64,000 nt of DNA from Lachnospiraceae bacterium OM04-12BH (GCA_003490145.1 QULQ01000005.1:1-64000); one strand, 5' to 3'; positions 8,237-17,966 are shown, counted from the stretch's first letter. Notes: generated by a model not told the origin, from the sequence alone. Numbers and translations: made by a program.

Positions 8237-8527
8237 ATGAGCAAATATGAATTAGCCGTTGTTGTAAGTGCGAAAATCGAGGATGATGAAAGAGCAGCAG
8301 TAGTTGACAAGTGCAAGGCGCTGATCGAGAGATTTGGCGGTACTGTTACCAACGTTGACGACTGGGGTAAGAAGAGAATGGCTTATGAAGTCCAGAAGAT
8401 GAAAGACGCATTCTATTACTTCATTCAGTTCGACGCTGAGACATCTGCACCGGTTGAAATTGAAAACCGTATCCGCATCATGGACAACGTTCTCAGATTT
8501 TTGATCGTAAAACAGGACGAGGTATAG
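8237..8527 (+). CDS. rpsF: 30S ribosomal protein S6
   Basis: 96 residues, starting SKYELAVVVSAKIEDDER and with the typical WGKKRMAYEVQKMKDAFYY core. S6 binds 16S rRNA with S18 in the platform of the small subunit. AAGGAGGT lies seven bases upstream of the ATG. It is first in the conserved rpsF-ssb-rpsR operon, in which S6 and S18 flank the single-strand binding protein. Confidence 0.97.
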   Translation: MSKYELAVVVSAKIEDDERAAVVDKCKALIERFGGTVTNVDDWGKKRMAYEVQKMKDAFYYFIQFDAETSAPVEIENRIRIMDNVLRFLIVKQDEV

Positions 8528-8562
8528 AAAGTACACTATAGTACTTCCAAAGAGAGGGACAC

Positions 8563-9009
8563 ATGAACAAAGTAATACTTATGGGTCGATTGACAAGAGA
8601 TCCAGAGGTGAGATATTCACAGGGTGAGAATGCTTTGGCAATAGCCAGATACACACTTGCTGTAGACCGCAGGTTTAACCGTAACAATTCTGATGAACAG
8701 ACAGCAGACTTCATTAACTGCGTGGCTTTTGGACGTGCAGGTGAATTTGCAGAGAAGTATTTCAGAAAGGGAACCAAGGTTGCTGTTACCGGTCGTATCC
8801 AGACAGGCAGCTATACCAACAAGGATGGTGTCAGAGTCTACACGACAGAGGTTGTGGTAGAAGAGCAGGAATTTGCTGAAAGCAAAAACAGTTCCGGTAG
8901 TGACGGGGGTTATACCGGTGGAGGAAACAGAGCGCCTGAACCTTCAGGTGCCGGTGACGGTTTCATGAACATTCCGGATGGAATCGACGAGGAGCTGCCA
9001 TTTAACTAA
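8563..9009 (+). CDS. ssb: Single-stranded DNA-binding protein
   Basis: 148 residues. The OB fold covers about residues 1-105, starting MNKVILMGRLTRDPEVRYS and including FINCVAFGRAGEFAEKYFRKG. A glycine-rich linker follows, and the acidic tip DEELPFN recruits partner proteins. It protects single-stranded DNA in replication and repair. It sits between rpsF and rpsR with gaps of 35 and 45 bases, the usual Firmicute arrangement. Confidence 0.97.
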   Translation: MNKVILMGRLTRDPEVRYSQGENALAIARYTLAVDRRFNRNNSDEQTADFINCVAFGRAGEFAEKYFRKGTKVAVTGRIQTGSYTNKDGVRVYTTEVVVEEQEFAESKNSSGSDGGYTGGGNRAPEPSGAGDGFMNIPDGIDEELPFN

Positions 9010-9054
9010 TGGGTTGCGGCGTCAGCTGCAAAATAAGACAGGAGGCAATTTATT

Positions 9055-9318
9055 ATGGCATATAATAAAACAGAGAAATCCGATTCTCCTATGAGAAGAA
9101 AAGGCGGAATTCGCAGAAGAAAGAAAGTATGCGTATTCTGTGGTAAAGATAATGTGATCGATTACAAGGATACAGCCAAGTTAAAGAGATATGTATCTGA
9201 GAGAGGAAAGATCCTTCCCAGAAGAATCACTGGAAACTGTGCAAAGCATCAGAGAGCTCTGACAGTAGCAATCAAGAGAGCGCGTCATATCGCTCTTATG
9301 CCTTACGTTCAGGACTAA
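9055..9318 (+). CDS. rpsR: 30S ribosomal protein S18
   Basis: 87 residues with the S18 core [20 protein letters not shown] followed by [20 protein letters not shown]. The cysteine set CVFC plus CAKH is the zinc-binding (C+) form. AGGAGG precedes the ATG. It is last in the operon and is followed by a terminator at 9349. Confidence 0.97.
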   Translation: MAYNKTEKSDSPMRRKGGIRRRKKVCVFCGKDNVIDYKDTAKLKRYVSERGKILPRRITGNCAKHQRALTVAIKRARHIALMPYVQD

Positions 9319-9348
9319 TTCCTGAACCAGGACAGATAAAGAAATATA

Positions 9349-9392
9349 AGCCTTTGAGTATTGCAATACAAGTACTCAGAGGCTTTTCTTTT
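9349..9392 (+). terminator. Terminator of the rpsF operon
   Basis: AGCCTTTGAGTA (9349-9360) pairs with TACTCAGAGGCT (9373-9384), one weak pair, followed by TTTTCTTTT. It ends the rpsF-ssb-rpsR transcript about 30 bases after rpsR. Confidence 0.9.
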
Positions 9393-9482
9393 GTGGCTTT
9401 TCAGTAATGCCATGGTATTATCCTGGCTGATATGACCATGGTACTCTGTCGGAAAAGGTCAGAATGAGGAAGAAGAATAGAG

Positions 9483-9511
9483 TGGAAACTTTCCCGGAAA
9501 AATGATATACT
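9483..9511 (+). promoter_or_regulatory. Extended -10 promoter before gdpP
   Basis: TGGAAA (9483-9488) and TATACT (9506-9511) with a 17-base spacer. A TG at 9503-9504 makes an extended -10. Transcription would start near 9518, about 43 bases before gdpP. Confidence 0.55.
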
Positions 9512-9560
9512 GATACAGTGTTATGTTAGGAAAGAATCTGGTTTTTACAGAGGTATTGAA

Positions 9561-11621
9561 ATGGCTTCTAAAAAAAGAAATATGAAGTTAAAGGGAAGGC
9601 TGAAGAGCTATACGCAGACTTCTTTGTATCTGGGATTTTTACTGGTTGCAGTAAATCTTCTGGTGTATATCCTGGACGTGCCCTCAGGACTCGTCCTTAC
9701 CTGCTTTACCCTTTTTTATTTTGGAATTACAGTATTGCTGCAGCTTTATAATAAGCCTATTATCATGAATGAACTTGTGAGCTTTGCGACTCAGTATGGG
9801 CAGATCCAGAAGGTATTGCTCCGGGAGCTGGAGCTGCCTTATGCCATGCTGGATGAGGAAGGACGGATCATCTGGACTAATGCCAGATTCGAAGAGGTCG
9901 TACATAAGGAAAAGGGATACCGTAAGTCCATTACATCTCTGTTTCCGTCAATCACCAGAGAGAAGCTTCCGGATGAGGAAGATGAGGTATCATTTCCCAT
10001 TGCATTTGAAGACCGGAATTATGAGGTGAGGATGCGCAAAATTTCCATGAGGGAGATGGCGCAGAACAGTGATATTATCGATGGAGAAGGATATGATGGC
10101 TGCCTGATCGCGTTTTACCTGTTTGATGAAACCGCACTTAAGATTGCCCTGCAGGAGGTAGACGATCAGAGTCTTGCTGTAGGAATGATCTATCTGGATA
10201 ATTATGAGGAAGCACTTGATAGTGTAGAGGAGGTCAGAAGGTCGCTTCTGACTGCGCTTATTGACCGGAAAGTGAATAAATATATTGCCGCTTTCGATGG
10301 AATCTGCAAGAAGATCGAGAAGGACAAGTATATGGTCATTCTCCGGAAAAAATCTGTCACGATCCTCCGGGAGAATAAATTTGACCTGCTGGATGATGTC
10401 AAGACTGTTAATATTGGAAATGAGATGGCAGTAACGATCAGCATCGGGCTGGGACTGGATGGACTTTCCTATGCACAGAACTATGAATTTGCCAGAAATG
10501 CGATCGATCTTGCTCTTGGAAGAGGTGGTGATCAGGCGGTAGTCAAGACACCGGAGAATACGATCTACTTTGGTGGCAAGAGCCAGCAGGTAGAGAAGAA
10601 CACGAGAGTAAAGGCCAGAGTAAAGGCACAGGCTCTCAGGGAAATTATATCTGGCAAGGATCAGGTTCTTATCATGGGGCACAGGCTTCCGGATGCAGAC
10701 AGCTTCGGTGCAGCGGTGGGCATTTACCGGATTGCACGTATTCTGGAGAAGGAAGCCCACATTGTACTGAATGAGGTAGGAAAGGGCATTAAGCCCATGG
10801 TAGAGCTCTTTCAGCATAATGAAGACTATGAGAATATGATAATCAACAACCAGCAGGCACTTGAATATGCGGGTGGAAATACGGCACTTGTGGTTGTGGA
10901 TGTGAATAAACCAAGTATCACAGAATTCCCGGATCTGCTCAGGTTGTGTAAATCAATTGTTGTGCTGGATCATCACAGGCAGGGAACAGAAATTATTGAG
11001 AATGCAACATTGTCTTATGTTGAGGCATATGCTTCCTCGGCCTGCGAAATGGTTTCTGAGATCTTACAGTATATAGGAGATAATATCAGAATTTCTCCTG
11101 AGGAAGCAGACTGTATGTATTCCGGCATTATGATCGATACCAATAACTTTATGGGTAAGACAGGCGTCCGGACTTTTGAGGCAGCAGCGTTTCTTAGAAG
11201 GAACGGTGCAGATGTGACGAGAGTCCGCAAGCTGTTCCGTGAGGATGCTATTGAGTATAAAGCGAAAGCAGATGCTGTCAGCCAGGCGGAAATTTACAGG
11301 AATGCCTTCGCAATTTCCACATGCACCAGTGAAGATATAGAAAGTCCTACGATTGTAGGTGCACAGGCAGCTAATGAGCTTCTGAATATCAGAGGAGTCA
11401 AAGCAAGCTTTATCATGACAGAATATCAGAATCAGATTTTTGTCAGTGCGAGGTCTATTGATGAGATCAATGTGCAGATCATTATGGAGAAGATGGGTGG
11501 AGGCGGACACCTGAATACGGCAGGCTGCCAGCTGTCAGGTATTTCTATTTCGGAAGCAATCGGAATTCTGAAGGCAACGCTGGATACAATGATCGAAGAC
11601 GGTGAGCTCGTGCTGGAGTGA
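9561..11621 (+). CDS. gdpP: Cyclic-di-AMP phosphodiesterase, GdpP/YybT type
   Basis: 686 residues, close to B. subtilis GdpP. Two membrane segments lie at about 20-60, followed by a PAS-like region, a degenerate GGDEF domain, and the DHH-DHHA1 phosphodiesterase from about residue 350. Catalytic signatures are GHRLPDADSFGAA, VVDVNKPS, VVLDHHRQG and the DHHA1 motif GGGGHLNTAGCQ. It hydrolyses c-di-AMP to pApA at the membrane and so affects cell wall and potassium homeostasis. The gdpP-rplI-dnaB order is conserved in Firmicutes. Its stop lies 20 bases before the rplI start. Confidence 0.93.
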   Translation: MASKKRNMKLKGRLKSYTQTSLYLGFLLVAVNLLVYILDVPSGLVLTCFTLFYFGITVLLQLYNKPIIMNELVSFATQYGQIQKVLLRELELPYAMLDEEGRIIWTNARFEEVVHKEKGYRKSITSLFPSITREKLPDEEDEVSFPIAFEDRNYEVRMRKISMREMAQNSDIIDGEGYDGCLIAFYLFDETALKIALQEVDDQSLAVGMIYLDNYEEALDSVEEVRRSLLTALIDRKVNKYIAAFDGICKKIEKDKYMVILRKKSVTILRENKFDLLDDVKTVNIGNEMAVTISIGLGLDGLSYAQNYEFARNAIDLALGRGGDQAVVKTPENTIYFGGKSQQVEKNTRVKARVKAQALREIISGKDQVLIMGHRLPDADSFGAAVGIYRIARILEKEAHIVLNEVGKGIKPMVELFQHNEDYENMIINNQQALEYAGGNTALVVVDVNKPSITEFPDLLRLCKSIVVLDHHRQGTEIIENATLSYVEAYASSACEMVSEILQYIGDNIRISPEEADCMYSGIMIDTNNFMGKTGVRTFEAAAFLRRNGADVTRVRKLFREDAIEYKAKADAVSQAEIYRNAFAISTCTSEDIESPTIVGAQAANELLNIRGVKASFIMTEYQNQIFVSARSIDEINVQIIMEKMGGGGHLNTAGCQLSGISISEAIGILKATLDTMIEDGELVLE

Positions 11622-11641
11622 TCACCGGAAGGAGGATACAG

Positions 11642-12091
11642 ATGAAAGTAATTTTGACACAGGATGTAAAAGCACTTGGAAAAAAGGGACAGGTTGTTGA
11701 CATTAATGATGGCTATGCCAGAAACTATGTGCTGCCAAAGAAGCTAGGCATAGAAGCAAATGGTGCTAATCTGAATGACCTGAAACTGAAAAATGCCAAT
11801 GATGAAAAAGTGGCTAAGGAACAGCTGGAAGAGGCCAGGGCATTTGCGAAAATAATGGACGGGGAAGAAGTCGTGGTTTCTATTAAAGCCGGAGAAGGCG
11901 GAAGAACCTTTGGATCTGTTTCCACGAAAGAAATTGCAGCTGCTTACAAACAGCAGTGTGGTAAGGAGATCGATAAAAAGAAGATCCAGCTTCCGGAGGC
12001 AATAAAAAGCTTTGGCGTGTATGAAGTGTCTGTTAAGCTTCATCCCAAGGTAACAGGTAAGCTGAAGGTTAAGGTTACAGAAGCAAAATAA
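11642..12091 (+). CDS. rplI: 50S ribosomal protein L9
   Basis: 149 residues, starting MKVILTQDVKALGKKGQVVD and containing the L9 signature GYARNYVLPKKLGIEA. Two globular domains are joined by a long helix at about 40-75. The start is moved to 11642 from an in-frame candidate at 11618 because GGAAGGAGG ends six bases upstream and the protein then begins exactly like other L9 proteins. It lies between gdpP and dnaB. Confidence 0.97.
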   Translation: MKVILTQDVKALGKKGQVVDINDGYARNYVLPKKLGIEANGANLNDLKLKNANDEKVAKEQLEEARAFAKIMDGEEVVVSIKAGEGGRTFGSVSTKEIAAAYKQQCGKEIDKKKIQLPEAIKSFGVYEVSVKLHPKVTGKLKVKVTEAK

Positions 12092-12109
12092 GGTAAGAGG
12101 AAGCAGGTA

Positions 12110-13447
12110 ATGGCAGCAGAAGAGGCGCTTTTAAAAAGAGTGTTACCACAGAATATGGAAGCTGAGCAGGCTGTGGTCGGCTCTATGATCATGGATAAGG
12201 AAGCAATATCGGTGGCATCTGAAATGCTTACTGGGGATGATTTTTACAGTAAGCAGTATGGGGTAGTTTTTGATACCATGGTGGAGCTGAATGATCAGGG
12301 AAAAGCGGTAGATCCGGTTACACTGCAGGACAGGCTGAGAGCGAAGGATGTCCCTCCCGAGATGGTGAGTCTTGATTTTATCCGTGATATCATGCGCTCG
12401 GTCACAACTTCTGCCAATGTAAAGTACTATGCCGGTATTGTGGCAGAGAAATCGACACTTCGGAAACTGATCCGCCTGAATCAGGAGATTGAAAATACAT
12501 GTTATGCTGGTAAGGAAGATCTGGAAGTGATCCTGGAAAGCACAGAGAAAAAAGTATTTGAACTGGTACAGAAGAGAAATACCGGTGAATATGTGCCGAT
12601 CCGCCAGGTTGTCATGAATGCCATGGACAGGATCGAAAAGGCTTCCAGAAATCAGGGGAATGTAACGGGAATTGCAACAGGTTTCCTGGATCTTGATTAT
12701 AAGACAGCCGGTATGCAGCCTGCTGACCTTGTTCTGGTGGCTGCAAGACCCTCTATGGGTAAAACTGCCTTTGTGTTAAATATTGCCCAGCATGTGGCTT
12801 TTAAGCTGAATCAGACAGTAGCTATATTCAGTCTGGAAATGAGTAAGGAACAGCTTGTGAACCGTCTTTTCTCCCTGGAGTCCCGAGTGGATTCCCAGCA
12901 CCTTCGTACAGGTAATCTGACTGATATGGAGTGGGAGAAGCTGATAGAAAGCGCAGGAGTGATCGGACAGTCCAATCTGATCATCGACGATACACCTGGT
13001 ATCAGCATCGCAGAGCTGCGATCCAAATGCCGGAAGTATAAGATGGATCATGATCTGAAAATGATCATTATCGACTACTTGCAGCTCATGAGTGGAGGCG
13101 GAAGAGGCAGTGAATCCAGACAGCAGGAGATTTCTGATATTTCGCGTTCGCTGAAAGCACTGGCAAGAGAATTGTCAGTCCCTGTAATCGCCTTGTCACA
13201 GCTCAGCCGTGCAGTAGAGCAGAGACCGGATCACAGACCTATGTTGTCTGACCTGCGTGAATCCGGAGCGATTGAGCAGGATGCCGATGTTGTTATGTTT
13301 ATTTACCGTGATGATTATTACAATAAAGATACCGATAAGAAAGGAATCGCAGAGATCATTATAGCCAAGCAGAGAAACGGCCCTATTGGTACGGTAGAGC
13401 TGGTATGGCTGCCAGATTATACCAAGTTTGCCAATATGGAGCGGTAA
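12110..13447 (+). CDS. dnaB: Replicative DNA helicase DnaB (DnaC in Bacillus naming)
   Basis: 445 residues. The N-terminal DnaB domain (PQNMEAEQAVVGSMIMD) is followed by a linker and a RecA-like C-terminal domain with Walker A ARPSMGKTAF, Walker B MIIIDYLQLM, and the LSQLSRAVEQRPDHRPMLSD segment. It is the hexameric helicase that unwinds DNA at the replication fork. It lies 18 bases after rplI and is followed by a terminator at 13495. Confidence 0.97.
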   Translation: MAAEEALLKRVLPQNMEAEQAVVGSMIMDKEAISVASEMLTGDDFYSKQYGVVFDTMVELNDQGKAVDPVTLQDRLRAKDVPPEMVSLDFIRDIMRSVTTSANVKYYAGIVAEKSTLRKLIRLNQEIENTCYAGKEDLEVILESTEKKVFELVQKRNTGEYVPIRQVVMNAMDRIEKASRNQGNVTGIATGFLDLDYKTAGMQPADLVLVAARPSMGKTAFVLNIAQHVAFKLNQTVAIFSLEMSKEQLVNRLFSLESRVDSQHLRTGNLTDMEWEKLIESAGVIGQSNLIIDDTPGISIAELRSKCRKYKMDHDLKMIIIDYLQLMSGGGRGSESRQQEISDISRSLKALARELSVPVIALSQLSRAVEQRPDHRPMLSDLRESGAIEQDADVVMFIYRDDYYNKDTDKKGIAEIIIAKQRNGPIGTVELVWLPDYTKFANMER

Positions 13448-13494
13448 AAATACAGAGGCTGACTATTTATATAACAATATGGATTATGATTACG

Positions 13495-13531
13495 AAAGAG
13501 AACAGACAAAAGAAGTCCGTTCTCTTTTTTG
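13495..13531 (+). terminator. Terminator after dnaB
   Basis: AAAGAGAAC (13495-13503) pairs with GTTCTCTTT (13519-13527) and is followed by further T. It separates dnaB from the MerR-like gene, whose RBS begins ten bases later. Confidence 0.8.
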
Positions 13532-13548
13532 TATAAAAGGAGGAAAAA

Positions 13549-14283
13549 ATGAAACAGGCAGAAAAAACATATCTGATTTCCGATGCAGCGAAGAGGGTAC
13601 AGGTGGAATCCCATGTACTGAGATACTGGGAGGAGGAACTGAAGCTTCCGATCAAAAGAAATGAGATGGGGCACCGCTATTATACAGAAGATGATATCAG
13701 AAGATTTCAGGAGGTACGCGATCTAAAAGAACAGGGACTGCAGCTGAAAGCAATCCGGAATGTTCTGATGAGAGAGGAACAGGAGGGAATGAAACGTCAT
13801 GTGGTAATGGTGAATAAAGGAGAATTCATGCCTGTTCCTGAGGAAAGCAGAGAGGCAAAGAGCCTGCGCCTGCAGCAGCTTCTGCAGAATATGATTGCCG
13901 AGGCAGTAAGAAGTAATAACAGGGAAATGTGTGACGATATCAAGGAAAGCATATTAAAAGAACTGGATTATCAGTTCCGGCAGCAGGAGGAAAGGGAAGA
14001 GGAAAGAGATGGGCAGCAGATCAGACGACAGGAGGAATACTACAGACAGCTTGATGAGCTTCTCCGTGTAAGAAGCAAGGGAAAACGGTGGGAAAAGAAG
14101 AATAAAGGCAGTACAGAGCCTTCTGCAGATGAGATTACATTATTTGCACAGAAGCGGAAAATGCCAGAACAGAAGGTACAGGAAGTATGTGGACAGGCAG
14201 AGGAAAGAGTGCCTTCTGCGGATGAAAAGGCTGGAAAGAAGAAAGGCGGATTTTTTCTAAGTAAAAAGCGTTCAATCGTATGA
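13549..14283 (+). CDS. MerR-family DNA-binding protein with charged C-terminal tail
   Basis: 244 residues. The first 70 residues form a MerR-type winged helix (YLISDAAKRVQVESHVLRYW, then RYYTEDDIRRFQEVRDLKEQG). The rest is a long, highly charged helical region, probably a coiled coil, ending in a lysine-rich tail. No effector-binding domain or conserved cysteine cluster is visible, so the signal it senses is unknown. AAAGGAGG precedes the ATG. A terminator hairpin overlaps its stop codon. Confidence 0.8.
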   Translation: MKQAEKTYLISDAAKRVQVESHVLRYWEEELKLPIKRNEMGHRYYTEDDIRRFQEVRDLKEQGLQLKAIRNVLMREEQEGMKRHVVMVNKGEFMPVPEESREAKSLRLQQLLQNMIAEAVRSNNREMCDDIKESILKELDYQFRQQEEREEERDGQQIRRQEEYYRQLDELLRVRSKGKRWEKKNKGSTEPSADEITLFAQKRKMPEQKVQEVCGQAEERVPSADEKAGKKKGGFFLSKKRSIV

Positions 14284-14292
14284 TTGAACGCT
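14267..14292. terminator. Bidirectional terminator between convergent genes
   Basis: AGCGTTCAATC (14267-14277) pairs perfectly with GATTGAACGCT (14282-14292) around a four-base loop. On the minus strand it is followed by TTTTTAC and would end the ferredoxin transcript. On the plus strand the T run is broken (TCTCTT). It includes the TGA of the MerR-like gene. Confidence 0.8.
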
Positions 14293-14325
14293 TCTCTTAT
14301 CTGTCTGTAAAATTCAGATTTCAGA

Positions 14326-14496
14326 TTACTCTTCAGAGATAGCTCCAACAGGGCATCCGCCTGCACAGGAACCACAGCTGATACAAGTATTCTTGTCGAT
14401 TTCGAACTTGCCATCGCCTTCTGCGATAGCGCTTACAGGACACTGTGCTGCACAGGCACCACAGGAAATACAAGAATCACCGATTACATATGCCAT
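14326..14496 (-). CDS. Ferredoxin, 2[4Fe-4S] clostridial type
   Basis: 56 residues with two CxxCxxCxxxCP motifs (CISCGACAAQCP and CISCGSCAGGCP), each binding one [4Fe-4S] cluster. It is a low-potential electron carrier for pyruvate:ferredoxin oxidoreductase, hydrogenase and similar enzymes. The start at 14496 is used, not the longer frame from 14553, because AGGAGG lies seven bases upstream and the family begins with MAYVI. A promoter lies 70-100 bases upstream and a terminator directly downstream, so it is monocistronic. Confidence 0.95.
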   Translation of the reverse strand: MAYVIGDSCISCGACAAQCPVSAIAEGDGKFEIDKNTCISCGSCAGGCPVGAISEE

Positions 14497-14567
14497 AATT
14501 TTATCCTCCTTATTTACGGGTATCAAGTGATATTGTTGATACCATTTAATCAATAAAACTTAAGTGT

Positions 14568-14596
14568 ATTGTAATATAAAAGCGAAGCTATTACAA
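14568..14596 (-). promoter_or_regulatory. Promoter of the ferredoxin gene
   Basis: Read on the minus strand, TTGTAA (14596-14591) and TACAAT (14573-14568) are 17 bases apart. The start would be near 14561, about 65 bases before the ferredoxin ATG. Confidence 0.65.
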
Positions 14597-14621
14597 GCTT
14601 ATTTCGAAAAATTATCATTAA

Positions 14622-15353
14622 TTATCTGGTAAATTCCAGGATATCTTTTGCATTTTTGATGCGATCCGGAGTTGGAGGATCAATGCCTTCAAGCTTATAG
14701 GGAATGCCCAGCTCCTTCCATTTATAAGCACCTAATGTGTGATAGGGAAGAACTTCAACCTTAGTTACAGTCTTCAGGGTATCGATAAATTCCCGTGTCT
14801 TTTTAAGATACACATCATTGTCTGTAATACCTGGAACAAGGACATGACGGATCCACATATTAATACCCTGATCAGACAGATATCTCGCACAGTCAAGAAT
14901 ATTCTTGTTGGTATGACCTGTGAGTTTGATATGTTCAGCGTCATCAATGTGTTTGATATCAAGCATAACAAGATCAGTATATTTGATCAATTCATTAAAC
15001 TTGGAGAAGAAAGGCTCTTCTCTAGTAAAAGGCTGTGCAGAGGTATCCAGCGTGGTATTGATACCACGCTCATGAGCCTTACGGAAAAGATCTACCAGAA
15101 AATCAATCTGTAATAGGGCTTCACCGCCACTGACAGTGATGCCGCCTTCTTTGCCCCAGTAGCTGCGGAAACGTTCTGCCTTGTCCAAAAGTTCATCGGC
15201 AGTCATCAGATTATCCGTCTCCGGATTCCAGGTGTCTACATTGTGACAGTACATACACCGCATATTGCAGCCCTTTAAGAAAATGAGATAACGGATACCG
15301 GGGCCATCTACAGCTCCGAATGATTCTAATGAGTGAATTCTACCTTTGATCAT
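14622..15353 (-). CDS. pflA: Pyruvate formate-lyase activating enzyme
   Basis: 243-residue radical SAM enzyme. It uses SAM and a [4Fe-4S] cluster held by CNMRCMYC to make the glycyl radical on PflB. Other visible elements are FGAVDGPGIRY at the N-terminus and GGITVSGGEALLQ. AAAGGA lies upstream of the ATG. It follows pflB on the same strand, with an intrinsic terminator in the 120-base gap, so it is probably expressed at a lower level than pflB through read-through or a weak promoter of its own. Confidence 0.96.
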   Translation of the reverse strand: MIKGRIHSLESFGAVDGPGIRYLIFLKGCNMRCMYCHNVDTWNPETDNLMTADELLDKAERFRSYWGKEGGITVSGGEALLQIDFLVDLFRKAHERGINTTLDTSAQPFTREEPFFSKFNELIKYTDLVMLDIKHIDDAEHIKLTGHTNKNILDCARYLSDQGINMWIRHVLVPGITDNDVYLKKTREFIDTLKTVTKVEVLPYHTLGAYKWKELGIPYKLEGIDPPTPDRIKNAKDILEFTR

Positions 15354-15413
15354 AGTGTCCTTTCTCTGCCGTGCTGGCAGCCATGGGGATAATTAATATA
15401 GTAACAATTTCTG

Positions 15414-15442
15414 AAAAAGGGGCCGGGCTTATGCCCGACCCC
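15414..15442 (-). terminator. Terminator between pflB and pflA
   Basis: On the minus strand GGGGTCGGGC (15442-15433) pairs with GCCCGGCCCC (15428-15419) around a four-base loop and is followed by five T. It would lower pflA relative to pflB, in keeping with the catalytic need for the activase. Confidence 0.85.
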
Positions 15443-15475
15443 CTGTATTTGTCTTTGCTGTAAGCCTGCTAAAGA

Positions 15476-17743
15476 TTAAAGGCTCTTATGGCAGGTTCTT
15501 GCAATAACATCATCCTGCTGTTCCTTGGTCAGGCTGATAAACTTAACAGCATAACCAGATACACGGATGGTGAAGTTTGCGTACTCAGGCTTCTCAGGAT
15601 GTGCCTGTGCATCTAACAGCTTCTCGGTACCAAATACGTTAACGTTGAGGTGATGAGCTCCACGATCGAAGTAACCATCAAGAACGCCAACCAGAGTATT
15701 CTTCTGCTCGTTAAGATCATGGCCAAGTGCTGAAGGAGCCATAGTCTGTGTATTGGAAATACCATCCAGAGCATACTCATAAGGAAGCTTAGCAACAGAG
15801 TTCAGGGAAGCAAGAAGTCCACACTGCTCTGCACCGTAAGACGGTGAAGCACCAGGAGCAAAAGGTGTGTAAGCAGCTCTTCCATCAGGAAGTGCACCGG
15901 TTGCCTTACCATAAACAACATTGGAAGTAATGGTCAGGATAGATGTTGTAGGCTCAGAATTTCTGTAGGTCTTGTTCTTCTTGATCTTCTCCATGAAGGT
16001 CTTAAGAAGCCATACAGCGAACTCATCAGCTCTTGGATCATCATTACCATACTTAGGGAACTCGCCTTCTGTCTTGAAGTCAACAGCGCAGCCCTGGTCA
16101 TCACGGATAACTTTAACCTTAGCATACTTGATAGCGGACAGAGAGTCTGCTACATGAGAAAGTCCTGCAATACCGGTAGCGAATGTTCTTCTTACGTCAG
16201 TATCAATCAGAGCCATCTCTGCTGCTTCGTAATAATACTTATCATGCATATAGTGGATCAGGTTCAGGATGTTAACATACAGAGCTGCACACCAATCAAG
16301 CATGATATCATATTTGTGCATAACTTCGTCGAAATCAAGGTACTCGGAAGTAATAGGTGCGATTTCAGGACCGCACTGCATATGCTTGCCTTCTTTATCA
16401 AGATGCTTCTCATCCTTACCACCATTGATAGCGTAAAGGAGACATTTAGCAAGGTTAGCACGAGCACCGAAGAACTGGATCTCCTTACCAGTCTGTGTAG
16501 CGGATACACAGCAGCAGATGCTGTAGTCATCGCCCCAGATAGGCTTCATAACATCATCGTTCTCATACTGGATGGAAGATGTGTTAACGGAAATCTTAGC
16601 TGCATACTTCTTGAAGTTCTCAGGAAGAGCGCTTGAGTACAGAACTGTCAGGTTCGGCTCAGGGCTGGGTCCCATGTTTTCAAGAGTATGAAGGAAACGA
16701 TAGTCGTTCTTTGTAACCATATGACGGCCATCCATTCCGATACCAGCAACTTCAAGAGTAGCCCATACAGGGTCACCGGAGAAGAGCTGGTTGTAAGAAG
16801 GAATACGGGCGAACTTAACCATACGGAACTTCATGGTCATATGGTCGATCAGTTCCTGAGCTTCCTTCTCTGTCAGAGTACCCTCAGCAAGGTCTCTGTT
16901 GATATAGATATCAAGGAAGGTGGAGATACGTCCTACGGACATTGCTGCACCGTTCTGTGTCTTGATTGCTGCAAGGTATCCGAAGTATAACCACTGTATA
17001 GCTTCCTTGGCATTGGTAGCAGGACCTGAAATATCATAGCCATAGATCTTAGCCATTTCCTTCATGCCCTTCAGAGCTTTGATCTGGTCAGCGATTTCTT
17101 CTCTTAAACGGATGGTTTCCTCATCCATAGTACCGTTACCGCAGTTCTTCTTGTCATCCATCTTCTTCTGGATCAGGAAATCGATACCATACAGAGCAAC
17201 TCTTCTGTAGTCACCTACGATACGTCCACGTCCGTAAGTATCAGGAAGACCTGTAACGATATGTGTATGACGAGCAACCTTCATCTCGTCTGTATAAGCA
17301 TCAAATACTGCCTGGTTGTGTGTCTTGTGGTAATCGTTGAAGATCTTGTGGAACTTCTCGTTTACCTGATAGCCATAGGTGCTTGCTGCTTCCTCAGCCA
17401 TCTTGATACCACCATAAGGCATAAATGCTCTCTTTAAAGGCTTGTCTGTCTGCAGACCAACGATCTGCTCAAGATCCTTCATAGACTCATCGATATATCC
17501 AGGGCCATAAGCGGTCAGACTGGATACAACCTCTGTCTCGCATTCAAGAACGCCGTTGTGCTCACGCTCTTCCTTCTGTAACTCCTGCAGTCTGCCCCAA
17601 AGCTTATCTGTTGCTTCGGTAGAACCCTCCAGGAAGCTCTCATCCCCATCATAGGGAGTGTAGTTGGTCTGGATGAAGTTACGTACATTAACGTCTACAT
17701 CCCAATGGCCATCTTTTTTAAAGCCTCTCCATGCTTCTGCCAT
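15476..17743 (-). CDS. pflB: Formate C-acetyltransferase (pyruvate formate-lyase)
   Basis: 755 residues, the normal length. It converts pyruvate and CoA to acetyl-CoA and formate without oxygen. The catalytic cysteines lie in [10 protein letters not shown] near residue 410, and the glycyl radical site is RVSGYAV with Gly at about 730. AAGGAGGT precedes the ATG. The high use of preferred codons suggests strong expression. It is followed by pflA and is divergent from a DUF1858 gene. Confidence 0.97.
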   Translation of the reverse strand: MAEAWRGFKKDGHWDVDVNVRNFIQTNYTPYDGDESFLEGSTEATDKLWGRLQELQKEEREHNGVLECETEVVSSLTAYGPGYIDESMKDLEQIVGLQTDKPLKRAFMPYGGIKMAEEAASTYGYQVNEKFHKIFNDYHKTHNQAVFDAYTDEMKVARHTHIVTGLPDTYGRGRIVGDYRRVALYGIDFLIQKKMDDKKNCGNGTMDEETIRLREEIADQIKALKGMKEMAKIYGYDISGPATNAKEAIQWLYFGYLAAIKTQNGAAMSVGRISTFLDIYINRDLAEGTLTEKEAQELIDHMTMKFRMVKFARIPSYNQLFSGDPVWATLEVAGIGMDGRHMVTKNDYRFLHTLENMGPSPEPNLTVLYSSALPENFKKYAAKISVNTSSIQYENDDVMKPIWGDDYSICCCVSATQTGKEIQFFGARANLAKCLLYAINGGKDEKHLDKEGKHMQCGPEIAPITSEYLDFDEVMHKYDIMLDWCAALYVNILNLIHYMHDKYYYEAAEMALIDTDVRRTFATGIAGLSHVADSLSAIKYAKVKVIRDDQGCAVDFKTEGEFPKYGNDDPRADEFAVWLLKTFMEKIKKNKTYRNSEPTTSILTITSNVVYGKATGALPDGRAAYTPFAPGASPSYGAEQCGLLASLNSVAKLPYEYALDGISNTQTMAPSALGHDLNEQKNTLVGVLDGYFDRGAHHLNVNVFGTEKLLDAQAHPEKPEYANFTIRVSGYAVKFISLTKEQQDDVIARTCHKSL

Positions 17744-17832
17744 GAAAATTTACCTCCTTCTCGGTAAAACAATAATATTATCAACAGGGAAGTCAGAATT
17801 TATACTGATTCCATGCTGTTCTTTACGTTAAA

Positions 17833-17862
17833 AGTGTACTACCAGGCAAGGGTCAGTGTCAA
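17833..17862 (-). promoter_or_regulatory. Promoter of pflB
   Basis: On the minus strand TTGACA (17862-17857) and TACACT (17838-17833) are separated by 18 bases. The leader would be about 80 bases long. The long non-coding gap to the divergent gene leaves room for activator binding. Confidence 0.55.
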
Positions 17863-17875
17863 CCGTTTTGCGCAA

Positions 17876-17893
17876 TGTACATGGTTTTGTACA
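17876..17893. promoter_or_regulatory. Inverted repeat upstream of the pflB promoter
   Basis: TGTAC (17876-17880) and GTACA (17889-17893) form a dyad with an eight-base centre. It sits 13 bases upstream of the pflB -35 and between the divergent promoters, a position suited to an activator. It does not match the Fnr or Rex consensus, so the binding protein is unknown. Confidence 0.35.
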
Positions 17894-17937
17894 CGAATTC
17901 GACAGACGTAAAATCAGACGAAAAATAAAGCGTATAC

Positions 17938-17966
17938 TTGAAAGAAGAAAAGGAAAGTATTATACT
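17938..17966 (+). promoter_or_regulatory. Promoter of the DUF1858 gene
   Basis: TTGAAA (17938-17943) and TATACT (17961-17966) with a 17-base spacer; the start would be near 17973, 26 bases before the ATG. Confidence 0.7.

Noticed and set aside
9990..10817. 275-residue minus-strand frame inside gdpP
   Set aside because: It lies opposite conserved coding sequence and has the composition of an antisense shadow.
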